A stretch of 7,517 nucleotides of DNA, from contig QGUL01000074.1 in NCBI GenBank assembly GCA_003242425.1, forward strand, positions 1-7,517, read 5' to 3'. The DNA comes from Pseudomonadota bacterium (lineage in GTDB: Bacteria > Pseudomonadota > Gammaproteobacteria > Burkholderiales > SG8-39). Below, one piece after another: positions 1 to 6,446 of the stretch (positions are counted from its first letter, which is position 1; the number at the start of each line of letters is the position of its first letter). The notes below the pieces were generated by a model. It ran no database searches and was not told where the DNA came from. It was given only the letters and a program-made list of their open reading frames with translations. Both the position numbers and the translations under genes were made by a program.

Positions 1-43
1 TTTTAGACCGGTTCGGGGGCCTGGGGATTTGTATAAAAGGCAG
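1..43 (+). other. Probable Nextera sequencing-adapter remnant at the contig end
   Basis: Bases 25-43 match the 19-base Tn5/Nextera mosaic end (AGATGTGTATAAGAGACAG) at 15 of 19 positions without gaps. The 15 bases before it (10-24) match the Nextera read-2/i7 stem GTCTCGTGGGCTCGG at 10 of 15, so 25 of 34 agree in the right order and spacing. Bases 2-9 fall where the 8-base index would be. The carboxypeptidase reading frame is closed by stops at 4-6 and 34-36 in this stretch and becomes clearly homologous only after it. I read this as an error-containing adapter assembled onto the contig, not as chromosome. The mismatches leave some doubt. Confidence 0.8.
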
Positions 44-45
44 AG

Positions 46-264
46 TCCCCCCTGCCCGGCGGCGACGCCGAGAAACTGAAGGCCGAGCTGGTATCGCAAC
101 AGCCGCTCATCGCGCCCATCGCCGCGGGCACGGAAGTGGGCACCGTGCGGGTGACGCTGGACGGCAAGCCGGTCGGCGAGTACCCCGTCGTCGCCCTGGA
201 CAACGTGCCGCAGGCCGGCTTCTTCGGCCGCATCTGGGATACCATCCGGCTGTGGCTGAAATAG
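46..264 (+). CDS. dacC: D-alanyl-D-alanine carboxypeptidase (PBP5/6 family), C-terminal fragment
   Basis: Only the last 72 codons are present; the catalytic penicillin-binding domain lies beyond the window start. The visible part is the C-terminal beta-rich domain and membrane anchor of PBP5-type enzymes. It has a segment like the family's 'P-x-G-x-x-x-x-L-K' (LPGGDAEKLKAEL), then PLIAPI, a VTLDGKPVGEYPVVAL strand, and a terminal amphipathic helix (FFGRIWDTIRLWLK) of the kind that fixes PBP5 to the outer face of the inner membrane. Enzymes of this family trim the terminal D-alanine from peptidoglycan pentapeptides. The symbol could equally be dacA; the missing body prevents a choice. The first few codons (46-60) border the adapter-like sequence and may contain base errors: the family usually has P-R-G where P-G-G is read here. 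The position upstream of the lipB-lipA cluster parallels E. coli dacA-ybeD-lipB. Confidence 0.88.
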   Translation, partial: SPLPGGDAEKLKAELVSQQPLIAPIAAGTEVGTVRVTLDGKPVGEYPVVALDNVPQAGFFGRIWDTIRLWLK

Positions 265-287
265 GCCGGGCGGGCGCCGCGCCGGCC
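264..287 (+). repeat. GC-rich inverted repeat between dacC and the aminotransferase gene
   Basis: GGCCGG (264-269) pairs with CCGGCC (282-287). Inside, GCGG (270-273) pairs with CCGC (277-280) around a 3-base loop, leaving one bulged G at 281. The stem begins on the last base of the dacC stop codon and ends just before the ribosome binding site of the next gene. No T-run follows, so it is not a standard intrinsic terminator. It might slow or partly stop transcription, or protect mRNA ends, or be a by-product of the very high local GC content. Confidence 0.35.
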
Positions 288-301
288 GGGGAGGGCACGA
301 A

Positions 302-1159
302 GTGAGCGAAACGGTCTATCTCAACGGCGAGTTCGTTCCCAAGTCCGACGCCAAAGTTTCGGTGCTGGACCGCGGCTTCATTTTCGGCGACGCGGTCTAC
401 GAACTGCTCCCGGCCTACAACCGCCGCCTGTTCCGCCTGCGCGAGCACCTCGCCCGGCTGCGCTACAGCCTGGCGAGCGTACGCATCGCCAATCCCTACG
501 ACGACGAGCGCTGGAGCGAGCTGCTGCAACGCGTAGTGGATGCCAATCCCTGGGACGATCAAAGCGTCTACCTGCAGGTGACGCGCGGCGTCGCGCCGCG
601 CGACCAGCCCTTCCCCTCGCCGCCGGTGGAGCCGACGGTGCTCATCATGAGCAGCCCGCTGCGCCAGCCCACCGAAGCGCAGCGCGCCGAAGGCTACAAG
701 GTCATCACCCGCGAGGACTACCGCTGGCTGCGCTGCGACATCAAGACCACCTCGCTCATCGCCAACTGCCTGTTGCGCCAGGAAGCGGTGGACGCGGGCT
801 GCGCGGAAGTGATCCTGCTGCGCGACGGCAAGGTCACGGAGGCCTCCAGCGCGAACGTCTTCATCGTCAAGGACGGCATCATCGTCGCGCCGCCCAAGGA
901 TCATCTGATCCTGCCGGGCATCACCTACGACCTGGTGCTCGAACTGGCCAAGGCGCACGAGCTGCCCTTCGAAATGCGCGACATCACGCTGACCGAACTC
1001 TACGCCTCGGACGAGGTCTGGCTGACCTCCTCGATCCGCGAGATCATGCCCGTCACCGTGGTCGACGGCATGCCGGTCGGCAACGGCGCGCCGGGTCCGG
1101 TGTACCGCGCGATGTACGCCCTCTACCAGGACTACAAGGAGAAGTACGCGCGTGGTTGA
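302..1159 (+). CDS. dat: D-amino-acid aminotransferase (class IV, PLP-dependent)
   Basis: This 285-residue protein is a full-length fold-type IV aminotransferase, expected to be cytosolic. The N-terminal segment YLNGEFVP...VSVLDRGFIFGDAVYE (residues 6-34) is the usual opening of D-amino-acid transaminases. The PLP-binding lysine is predicted at K148 in DIKTTSLIAN (146-155). GKVTEASSANVFIV (176-189) supplies the conserved cofactor-facing glutamate (E180), and LTSSIREIMPV (241-251) the later phosphate-binding part. The predicted reaction interconverts D-alanine plus 2-oxoglutarate with pyruvate plus D-glutamate, which would use D-alanine released by the carboxypeptidase upstream. The start is GTG, supported by GGGAGG (289-294) 7 bases ahead and by alignment to the family N-terminus. 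Branched-chain aminotransferase or 4-amino-4-deoxychorismate lyase are related alternatives; the motif set and neighbours favour the D-amino-acid enzyme, though substrate cannot be proved from sequence. Confidence 0.9.
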   Translation: MSETVYLNGEFVPKSDAKVSVLDRGFIFGDAVYELLPAYNRRLFRLREHLARLRYSLASVRIANPYDDERWSELLQRVVDANPWDDQSVYLQVTRGVAPRDQPFPSPPVEPTVLIMSSPLRQPTEAQRAEGYKVITREDYRWLRCDIKTTSLIANCLLRQEAVDAGCAEVILLRDGKVTEASSANVFIVKDGIIVAPPKDHLILPGITYDLVLELAKAHELPFEMRDITLTELYASDEVWLTSSIREIMPVTVVDGMPVGNGAPGPVYRAMYALYQDYKEKYARG

Positions 1160-1418
1160 AGAGCCATCCCTGATCGAATATCCCTGCCCCTTCCCCATCA
1201 AGGTGGTGGGGCGCATGCAAAAGGATTTCGCGCAGACGGTGTTCGAGATCGTCAGGCGCCACGATCCCGGCTTCGATGCCGCCACCATGGAAATGCGCCC
1301 CAGCCGCGGCGGCAAATACCTGAGCGTTACGGTCACGGTGCAGGCCACTTCGCGCGAGCAGCTCGACAGCCTCTACCGGGAACTGTGCGATCACCCCATG
1401 GTGACGATGGTGCTGTGA
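1152..1418 (+). CDS. ybeD: DUF493 / YbeD family protein
   Basis: An 88-residue protein of the YbeD/HP0495 family, very close to the 87 residues of E. coli YbeD. Shared features are the [11 protein letters not shown] opening (residues 10-20), the RRHDP segment (36-40), a [16 protein letters not shown] strand pair (47-62), and a C-terminal [15 protein letters not shown] helix and strand (74-88). The family has a small ACT-like alpha/beta fold and no established biochemical role; persistent linkage to dacA and lipB across proteobacteria is the main clue. The GTG start overlaps the last 8 bases of the aminotransferase gene and is preceded by AAGGAGA (1136-1142) with 9 bases between. This start retains the conserved N-terminus, which the next internal ATG (about 1215) would delete. 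Confidence 0.93.
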   Translation: MVEEPSLIEYPCPFPIKVVGRMQKDFAQTVFEIVRRHDPGFDAATMEMRPSRGGKYLSVTVTVQATSREQLDSLYRELCDHPMVTMVL

Positions 1419-2074
1419 GCGCGCTGCCGCAAGCCCTGAACTTCGAACCGGCCGAGATCCGCGCGCTCGGACGCGTGGACTACGCAGCCTGTTACGAAGC
1501 CATGCGGCGCTATACCGTCGCCCGCGACGAGACAAGCCCGGATCAGTTGTGGCTGGTCGAACATGCGCCGGTCTATACCCTGGGCCAGGCGGGCAAGAAG
1601 GAGCACCTGCTCGTCGACACCGGCATTCCCCTGGTGCAGATCGACCGCGGCGGCCAGATCACCTATCACGGTCCCGGCCAGGCGGTGGTCTATACCCTGG
1701 TCGATCTGCGCCGGCGCGCGCTGACGGTGAGAGGCTTCGTGCACCTGCTGGAACAGGCGGTCATCGACCTGTTGCAAAGCTTCGCCATCGTCGGCGAACG
1801 CAGACCCGGCGCGCCGGGCGTCTATGTGAACGGCGCGAAAATCGCCGCGCTGGGCCTGCGCGTGCGCAACGGCTGCTGCTATCACGGCCTGGCGTTCAAC
1901 GTCGACATGGATCTCGCGCCTTTCTCCTACATCAATCCCTGCGGCTACCAGGGTCTTGCGGTGACGCAATTGCGCGACCTGGGCGTGGACGCCGCCCCGG
2001 CCGATGCCGCGCACCTTCTCGCCGCCCGTATCAACGCCTTGCTTGCGGCAGCTGCTAAACTGGCGCTTCCCTGA
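1415..2074 (+). CDS. lipB: Octanoyl-[acyl carrier protein]:protein N-octanoyltransferase
   Basis: LipB moves octanoate from acyl carrier protein to the lipoyl-domain lysine of 2-oxoacid dehydrogenases and glycine-cleavage H protein, the first step of endogenous lipoate synthesis in the cytosol. With the start at 1415 the protein has 219 residues, near the 213 of E. coli. The signature [12 protein letters not shown] is at 78-89. The catalytic pair is predicted as K142 (in [12 protein letters not shown], with [15 protein letters not shown] following) and C176 (in INPCGYQG). I choose GTG 1415 because it forms a GTGA overlap with the ybeD stop and gives the normal family N-terminus. An in-frame GTG at 1385 would add ten residues translated from ybeD sequence and is less likely. 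No strong ribosome binding site precedes it, so reinitiation after ybeD is the likely entry mode. Confidence 0.96.
   Translation: MSALPQALNFEPAEIRALGRVDYAACYEAMRRYTVARDETSPDQLWLVEHAPVYTLGQAGKKEHLLVDTGIPLVQIDRGGQITYHGPGQAVVYTLVDLRRRALTVRGFVHLLEQAVIDLLQSFAIVGERRPGAPGVYVNGAKIAALGLRVRNGCCYHGLAFNVDMDLAPFSYINPCGYQGLAVTQLRDLGVDAAPADAAHLLAARINALLAAAAKLALP
2053..2061 (+). promoter_or_regulatory. Possible internal extended -10 element ahead of lipA
   Basis: TGC followed by TAAACT (2056-2061) fits an extended -10 box and resembles the TGCTACACT found at 7221-7229. Transcription would begin near 2068, giving lipA a very short leader that still holds GAGAG (2073-2077) before its ATG. There is no recognisable -35 hexamer at normal spacing, and the bases also encode the last residues of LipB, so this may be coincidence. 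Confidence 0.22.
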
Positions 2075-2084
2075 GAGTCGAGCG

Positions 2085-3029
2085 ATGAAAGAACCCGGCG
2101 TCAAATACAAGGGCGAAGGCAAGACCGCGCGCATCCCCATCAAGATCGTGCCGCAGGAAAAGCTGCCCAAGCCCGAATGGATTCGCGTGCGCGCGCCGCA
2201 GGCGGGGTCGCGTTTCTACGAGATCAAGCGCATCCTGCGCGAGCACCGGCTGCACACGGTGTGCGAGGAAGCGTCCTGCCCCAACATCGGCGAATGCTTC
2301 GGCCACGGCACGGCGACGTTCATGATCATGGGCGACATCTGCACGCGCCGCTGTCCTTTCTGCGACGTCGCCCACGGCCGCCCCCTGCCGCTCGACCCGG
2401 ACGAGCCGCTGCACCTGGCAAAAACCATCGCCGCACTCAAGCTCTCCTACGTGGTCATCACCAGCGTGGACCGCGACGATCTGCGCGACGGCGGGGCGCA
2501 GCATTTCGTCGATTGCATTCGTGCCGTGCGCGAGCACTCGCCGCAGACGAAGATCGAGGTGCTGGTGCCGGATTTCCGCGGCCGGCTCGACCGCGCACTG
2601 GACATCCTGTGCGCCGCGCCGCCGGACGTGATGAACCATAATCTGGAAACCGTGCCGCGGCTGTACAAGGCCGCGCGACCGGGTTCGGATTACCACCATT
2701 CGCTCAAGCTGCTGCAGGAATTCAAGGCGCGTCACCCGCAGGTGCCGACCAAGTCTGGACTGATGCTGGGCCTGGGCGAGACCGACGAGGAGATCCTGCA
2801 GGTGATGCGCGATCTGCGCGCGCACGACGTCGACATGCTGACCATCGGCCAGTACCTGCAGCCGTCCCCGCATCATCTGCCCGTGATGCGCTATGCGCCG
2901 CCGGAGACCTTCGCCATGCTGGAACGCGAAGCGCGCAACATGGGCTTCATGCACGCCGCCGTCGGTCCCATGGTGCGTTCCAGCTATCACGCCGATCTGC
3001 AGGCGCGCGAAGCGGGTATCGCCCCGTGA
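2085..3029 (+). CDS. lipA: Lipoyl synthase (radical SAM)
   Basis: LipA inserts sulfur at C6 and C8 of protein-bound octanoyl groups, consuming its auxiliary iron-sulfur cluster as sulfur donor, and so completes the pathway begun by LipB. The 314-residue product has both diagnostic cysteine sets: C60, C65 and C71 (C-x4-C-x5-C, auxiliary 4Fe-4S) and C86, C90 and C93 (C-x3-C-x2-C in [11 protein letters not shown], radical SAM cluster). The C-terminal RSSYHA motif (298-303), whose serine ligates the auxiliary cluster, is intact, as are [15 protein letters not shown] (124-138), MNHNLETV (183-190), GLMLGLGE (225-232) and TIGQYLQPS (253-261). The ATG at 2085 is 10 bases after the lipB stop and has GAGAG (2073-2077) 7 bases ahead. 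The frame is open further upstream, but that part is lipB sequence in another frame and adds nothing homologous. Confidence 0.97.
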   Translation: MKEPGVKYKGEGKTARIPIKIVPQEKLPKPEWIRVRAPQAGSRFYEIKRILREHRLHTVCEEASCPNIGECFGHGTATFMIMGDICTRRCPFCDVAHGRPLPLDPDEPLHLAKTIAALKLSYVVITSVDRDDLRDGGAQHFVDCIRAVREHSPQTKIEVLVPDFRGRLDRALDILCAAPPDVMNHNLETVPRLYKAARPGSDYHHSLKLLQEFKARHPQVPTKSGLMLGLGETDEEILQVMRDLRAHDVDMLTIGQYLQPSPHHLPVMRYAPPETFAMLEREARNMGFMHAAVGPMVRSSYHADLQAREAGIAP

Positions 3030-3730
3030 ACGGCCCATCGAGCCCGCCGCGGCGACGGCTGCTCCTCCTTGCCGCCGCATGCCTGTGCGCATTGCCGGCC
3101 TTCGCGATCGATCTCGACCGGCTCACGCGCAGCGAAACCACGGCCGGCCTCAAGGACGCGCTGACGCAGGGCGCACGCGCCGCCGTGACCCAGCTTTCGG
3201 CGCCGGGCGGTTTTCTCGACAATGAGAAAGTCCGCATCCCGTTACCCGATTCGCTGGCACGCATCGAAGGCGCGCTGCGCTGGATGGGTATGAGCAAACA
3301 GGCGGACGAGTTGCGTACGGCGATGAACCGCGCGGCGGAAATGGCGGTGAAGGAAGCCACACCCCTGCTGGTGGATGCGGTGAAGAAGATGTCCGTAGCC
3401 GACGCGAAGACGATCCTGCGCGGGCCGGACGACGCCGCGACCCAGTATTTCCGCCGCACCACGGCGGACGCGCTCGCGGAGCGCTTCCTGCCCATCGTCA
3501 AACAGGCGACGGCAAAGGTGAAGCTCGCGGAACAGTACAACCGCTTCGCCGGACAGGCGGCGCAGTTCGGGCTGATCGGCGAACAGGAGGCCGACCTCGA
3601 CCGCTATGTCACCAACAAGGCGCTCGACGGCCTGTTCCTCGTGATCGCCGAACAGGAACGCGCGATCCGCGCCAATCCCGCCAAAGCCGCGACCGACATC
3701 GCCAAGAAAGTGTTCGGCGCGCTGAAGTAG
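3026..3730 (+). CDS. Exported DUF4197 family protein
   Basis: A 234-residue protein with a clear Sec-type signal: a basic start (RRR, residues 9-11), hydrophobic [13 protein letters not shown], and a probable signal peptidase I site after AFA (residue 27), so the mature protein is expected in the periplasm. Cysteines at 19 and 21 do not sit in a good lipobox. The mature part is mostly helical and matches what I recall of DUF4197: [14 protein letters not shown] (41-54), [14 protein letters not shown] (61-74), a [15 protein letters not shown] segment (136-150) and a C-terminal [15 protein letters not shown]...[14 protein letters not shown] region (201-231). No function is established for the family and no catalytic motif stands out. 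GTG 3026 makes a GTGA overlap with the lipA stop. No good ribosome binding site is visible, so translation probably depends on ribosomes finishing lipA. It is the last gene of the plus-strand run. Confidence 0.85.
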   Translation: MNGPSSPPRRRLLLLAAACLCALPAFAIDLDRLTRSETTAGLKDALTQGARAAVTQLSAPGGFLDNEKVRIPLPDSLARIEGALRWMGMSKQADELRTAMNRAAEMAVKEATPLLVDAVKKMSVADAKTILRGPDDAATQYFRRTTADALAERFLPIVKQATAKVKLAEQYNRFAGQAAQFGLIGEQEADLDRYVTNKALDGLFLVIAEQERAIRANPAKAATDIAKKVFGALK

Positions 3731-3750
3731 CGCCGGCGCGCTAGTGCGCC
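3716..3750. repeat. Two tandem near-identical palindromes between convergent genes; possible bidirectional transcription stop
   Basis: Unit one (3716-3734) is GGCGC, a 9-base loop, GCGCC. Unit two (3735-3750) is GGCGC, a 6-base loop, GCGCC. Both open with GGCGCGCT and contain AGT before the closing arm, so they look like copies differing by a short insertion. Unit one covers the DUF4197 stop codon and unit two covers the polA stop codon on the other strand. Each can fold on either strand, and arms of the two units can also pair with one another. Neither strand shows a T-run after the stem, so this is not a canonical intrinsic terminator. Confidence 0.4.
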
Positions 3751-6446
3751 TGCTCCCAGTTGGGACCGACGCCGATGTCCACCACCAGCGGCACGCGCAA
3801 TTGCGCGACGCCGGTCATCAGCGGCGGCAGCTCCGCGCGCACGCGCTCGACTTCGGCCTCGGGCACTTCCAGCACCAGTTCGTCGTGCACCTGCATGATC
3901 AACCGGGTACCCAGGCCTTCGCGGTCGATCCAGTCCTGCACGCGGATCATCGCCAGCTTGATGAGGTCGGCCGCCGTGCCCTGCATCGGCGCGTTGATCG
4001 CCGCGCGTTCCGCGCCCGCGCGCCGCGCGGCGTTGCCCGAGCGGATCTCCGGCAGCCACAGGCGGCGGCCGAAAACCGTTTCGACATAGCCCTGTTCGCG
4101 CGCCGTCTGGCGCGTCTGCTCCATGTAGCGCGCCACGCCCGGATAGCGGGCGAAGTAGCTGTCGATGTAGCTCTGCGCGGTGGCCCGTTCGATGCCGAGG
4201 TTCTGCGCCAGGCCGAAGGCCGACATGCCGTAGATCAGGCCGAAGTTGATCACCTTGGCGAAACGGCGCTCCTCCGGCGTCACCTCGTCGAGCTTGCGGC
4301 CGAAGACTTCCGCGGCGGTCGCGCGATGGATGTCGCGGCCTTCGGCGAAGGCGCGCACCAGTCCTTCGTCGCCGGAGTAGTGGGCCATGATGCGCAGCTC
4401 CACCTGCGAATAGTCGGCCGAGACAATGACGTGGCCGGGCGGGGCGACGAAAGCTTCTCGGATGCGGCGGCCTTCGGCGGTGCGCACGGGAATGTTCTGC
4501 AGGTTGGGGTCGTTGGACGCGAGCCGTCCCGTCACCGCCGTCGCCTGGCCGTAGTGGGTGTGCACGCGTCCGGTGCGCGGGTTGATCATGCGCGGCAGCT
4601 TGTCGGTGTAGGTGGACTTCAGCTTGGCAAGGGCGCGATATTCCAGCAGCGTCTTCGGCAGCGGATAGTCGAGCGCAAGCTTCTCCAGCACTTCCTCGTC
4701 GGTGGAAGGTGCGCCGCTCGGCGTCTTCTTCAAGACCGGCAGCTTGAGCGTGCCGAACAGGATGTCGCAGATCTGCTTGGGCGAGTTGAGGTTGAAGGGC
4801 TGACCCGCCTCGCGGTGCGCGCGCGCCTCCAGCGCCAGCATCTGCTGGCCCAGTTCGCGGCTTTGCGCCTCCAGTTGCGCCGCATCGACCAGCACGCCGT
4901 TGCGCTCCATGCGGAACAGCACCTCGCGCACGGGAATTTCGATGTCGCGGTAGACGCGGTGCAGCTTCTCGTCCGCGGCGATCTCGGCGTACATGACGCG
5001 ATGCACGCGCAGCGCGAGATCCGCGTCCTCGGCGGAATAGTCGGCCGCGCGCCGCACTTCGACTTCCTCGAAGCCGATGCGCTGCGCGCCCTTGCCCGTC
5101 ACTTCGTCGTAGGTGAGGACTGGCACGCCCAGATAGCGCTCGGCCAGCGAATCCAGGTCGTGGCGCAGATGGCTCTCCAGCACGTAATGCTCGAGCAGCG
5201 TGTCGTGCACCACACCGCGCAAGGTGATGCCGTGATTGGCCAGCACGTGCTGGTCGTATTTGAGGTTCTGGCCGACCTTCTTCTTGTCGGGATTCTCCAG
5301 CCACGGCCGCAAGAGCTCCAGCGCACGCGCGACGCCGAGCTGCGCCGGCGCGCCCGGATAGCGGTGGTCGATGGCCAGATAGGCGGCGTGGCCCGGCTCG
5401 ATGCAGAAGGAGATGCCCACCAGCTCGGCGGTGTAGGGATCGAGCGAGGTGGTTTCGGTGTCGATGGAGACGAGCTCGGCGGCATCGAGCCTTTCCAGCC
5501 AGGGCGCGAGATCGGCTTCGGTCAGCAGCAGCTCGTAGTTGCGCGGAATGTCGCGCGGCGCGGACTCTGGCTGCGCCCCGGCAGCGTTGCCGCCCGTTTC
5601 GATCTCCTTCAGCCAGCTCTTGAAGCCGAAACGGCGGAACAGCTCCGCAAGCGCCGCGTTGTCGCGCGGGCGCGGCACCAGGTCGTCGAGCGTGAAGGGC
5701 AGCGGCACGTCGCAGCGCACCGTCACCAGTTCGCGTCCGCGCGGCAGCCAGTCGAGCGCGCGCCGCAGGTTCTCGCCGACCACCCCCTTGATGTTGGCGG
5801 CGTTGGCGATCACGCCATCGAGCGAACCGTATTCGGCGATCCATTTCGCCGCCGTCTTCGGGCCGCACTTGTCGACGCCGGGGATGTTGTCGACGGCATC
5901 GCCGACGAGCGTGAGGTAATCGACGATGCGTTCCGGCGGCACGCCGAACTTGGCCTGCACGCCGGCGACGTCGAGCGTCTCGTTGCTCATGGTGTTGACG
6001 AGCGTCACGTGCTCGTTCACCAGCTGCGCGAGATCCTTGTCGCCCGTCGAGACGATCGAGCGTATGCCGCGCTCAGCGGCCTGCTTCGTCAAGGTGCCGA
6101 TGACGTCGTCCGCCTCCACGCCCTCGATGACGATGAGCGGCCAGCCCATCGCCTTGATCGCCTCGAACAGCGGCGGCACCTGCGCACTGAGTTCCTCGGG
6201 CATCGCCGCGCGGTTGGCTTTGTATTCGGCGTACAGTTCGTCGCGAAAGGTCTTGCCGCGCGGATCGAACACGCAGGCCAGGAAATCCGCCTTGTAGTCC
6301 GATAGCAGGCGTCGTAGCATGTTCAGCACGCCGTAGATCGCGCCGGTCGGCTCTCCCGCGGCATTACGCAAATCGGGCAGCGCATGGAATGCGCGATACA
6401 GATACGACGAGCCGTCGACCAGCAGCAGGAGTTTTTCCCCGGACAT
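3741..6446 (-). CDS. polA: DNA polymerase I
   Basis: A 901-residue, full-length family A polymerase for Okazaki-fragment maturation and repair synthesis. The 5'-3' nuclease domain (about 1-290) keeps its acidic metal ligands: D11 (VDGSS), D61 (FDPRGKTFRDE), E111/D113/D114 (EADD), D136/D138 (STGDKDLAQL) and D183/D186 (GDAVDNIPG). The proofreading domain (about 305-495) is intact, with D329/E331 (SIDTETTSLD), D398 (GQNLKYDQH) and Y470/D474 (YSAEDADL). The polymerase domain has motif A D678 (SADYSQVELR), motif B R727, K731, F735 and Y739 (KVINFGLIYG) and motif C H854, D855 and E856 (QVHDELVLEV). F735 is the residue that disfavours dideoxynucleotides. I chose ATG 6446 because MSGEKLLLLVDGSS aligns with known N-termini; the 47 codons open upstream are antisense to the next gene. 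No strong ribosome binding site is visible. Its stop lies 10 bases from the convergent DUF4197 gene. Confidence 0.98.
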   Translation of the reverse strand: MSGEKLLLLVDGSSYLYRAFHALPDLRNAAGEPTGAIYGVLNMLRRLLSDYKADFLACVFDPRGKTFRDELYAEYKANRAAMPEELSAQVPPLFEAIKAMGWPLIVIEGVEADDVIGTLTKQAAERGIRSIVSTGDKDLAQLVNEHVTLVNTMSNETLDVAGVQAKFGVPPERIVDYLTLVGDAVDNIPGVDKCGPKTAAKWIAEYGSLDGVIANAANIKGVVGENLRRALDWLPRGRELVTVRCDVPLPFTLDDLVPRPRDNAALAELFRRFGFKSWLKEIETGGNAAGAQPESAPRDIPRNYELLLTEADLAPWLERLDAAELVSIDTETTSLDPYTAELVGISFCIEPGHAAYLAIDHRYPGAPAQLGVARALELLRPWLENPDKKKVGQNLKYDQHVLANHGITLRGVVHDTLLEHYVLESHLRHDLDSLAERYLGVPVLTYDEVTGKGAQRIGFEEVEVRRAADYSAEDADLALRVHRVMYAEIAADEKLHRVYRDIEIPVREVLFRMERNGVLVDAAQLEAQSRELGQQMLALEARAHREAGQPFNLNSPKQICDILFGTLKLPVLKKTPSGAPSTDEEVLEKLALDYPLPKTLLEYRALAKLKSTYTDKLPRMINPRTGRVHTHYGQATAVTGRLASNDPNLQNIPVRTAEGRRIREAFVAPPGHVIVSADYSQVELRIMAHYSGDEGLVRAFAEGRDIHRATAAEVFGRKLDEVTPEERRFAKVINFGLIYGMSAFGLAQNLGIERATAQSYIDSYFARYPGVARYMEQTRQTAREQGYVETVFGRRLWLPEIRSGNAARRAGAERAAINAPMQGTAADLIKLAMIRVQDWIDREGLGTRLIMQVHDELVLEVPEAEVERVRAELPPLMTGVAQLRVPLVVDIGVGPNWEQAH

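Noticed and set aside
24..43. TTGTATAAAA as a TATA/-10 promoter motif upstream of dacC sequence
   Set aside because: It falls inside the adapter-like block and precedes only the 3' end of a gene, so a promoter reading makes little sense.
1..60. dacC as a genuine pseudogene or an insertion junction
   Set aside because: The break coincides with adapter-like sequence at the very edge, and the rest of the reading frame is intact and conserved.
107..1348. 413-codon minus-strand open frame antisense to the aminotransferase and ybeD genes
   Set aside because: No family resemblance, and the plus strand holds well-supported genes over the same bases.
2004..2084. Extended lipA start at 2004
   Set aside because: The added 27 residues are lipB coding sequence read in another frame. 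ATG 2085 has its own ribosome binding site and the normal family N-terminus.
2055..3092. 345-codon minus-strand open frame antisense to lipA
   Set aside because: Shadow of lipA; the composition is R/H/V/A-rich and no motif is visible.
3604..5868. 754-codon open frame on the minus strand in a second frame of polA
   Set aside because: The translation is dominated by R, A, G and P as expected for a shifted frame of a high-GC gene. It also runs over the polA stop into DUF4197 antisense.
3744..6305. 853-codon open frame on the plus strand, antisense to polA
   Set aside because: The opposite strand encodes an intact DNA polymerase I with every motif in place. The plus-strand translation is low-complexity, rich in R, H, A, V and Q, has no recognisable domain, and is a product of strong GC codon bias.
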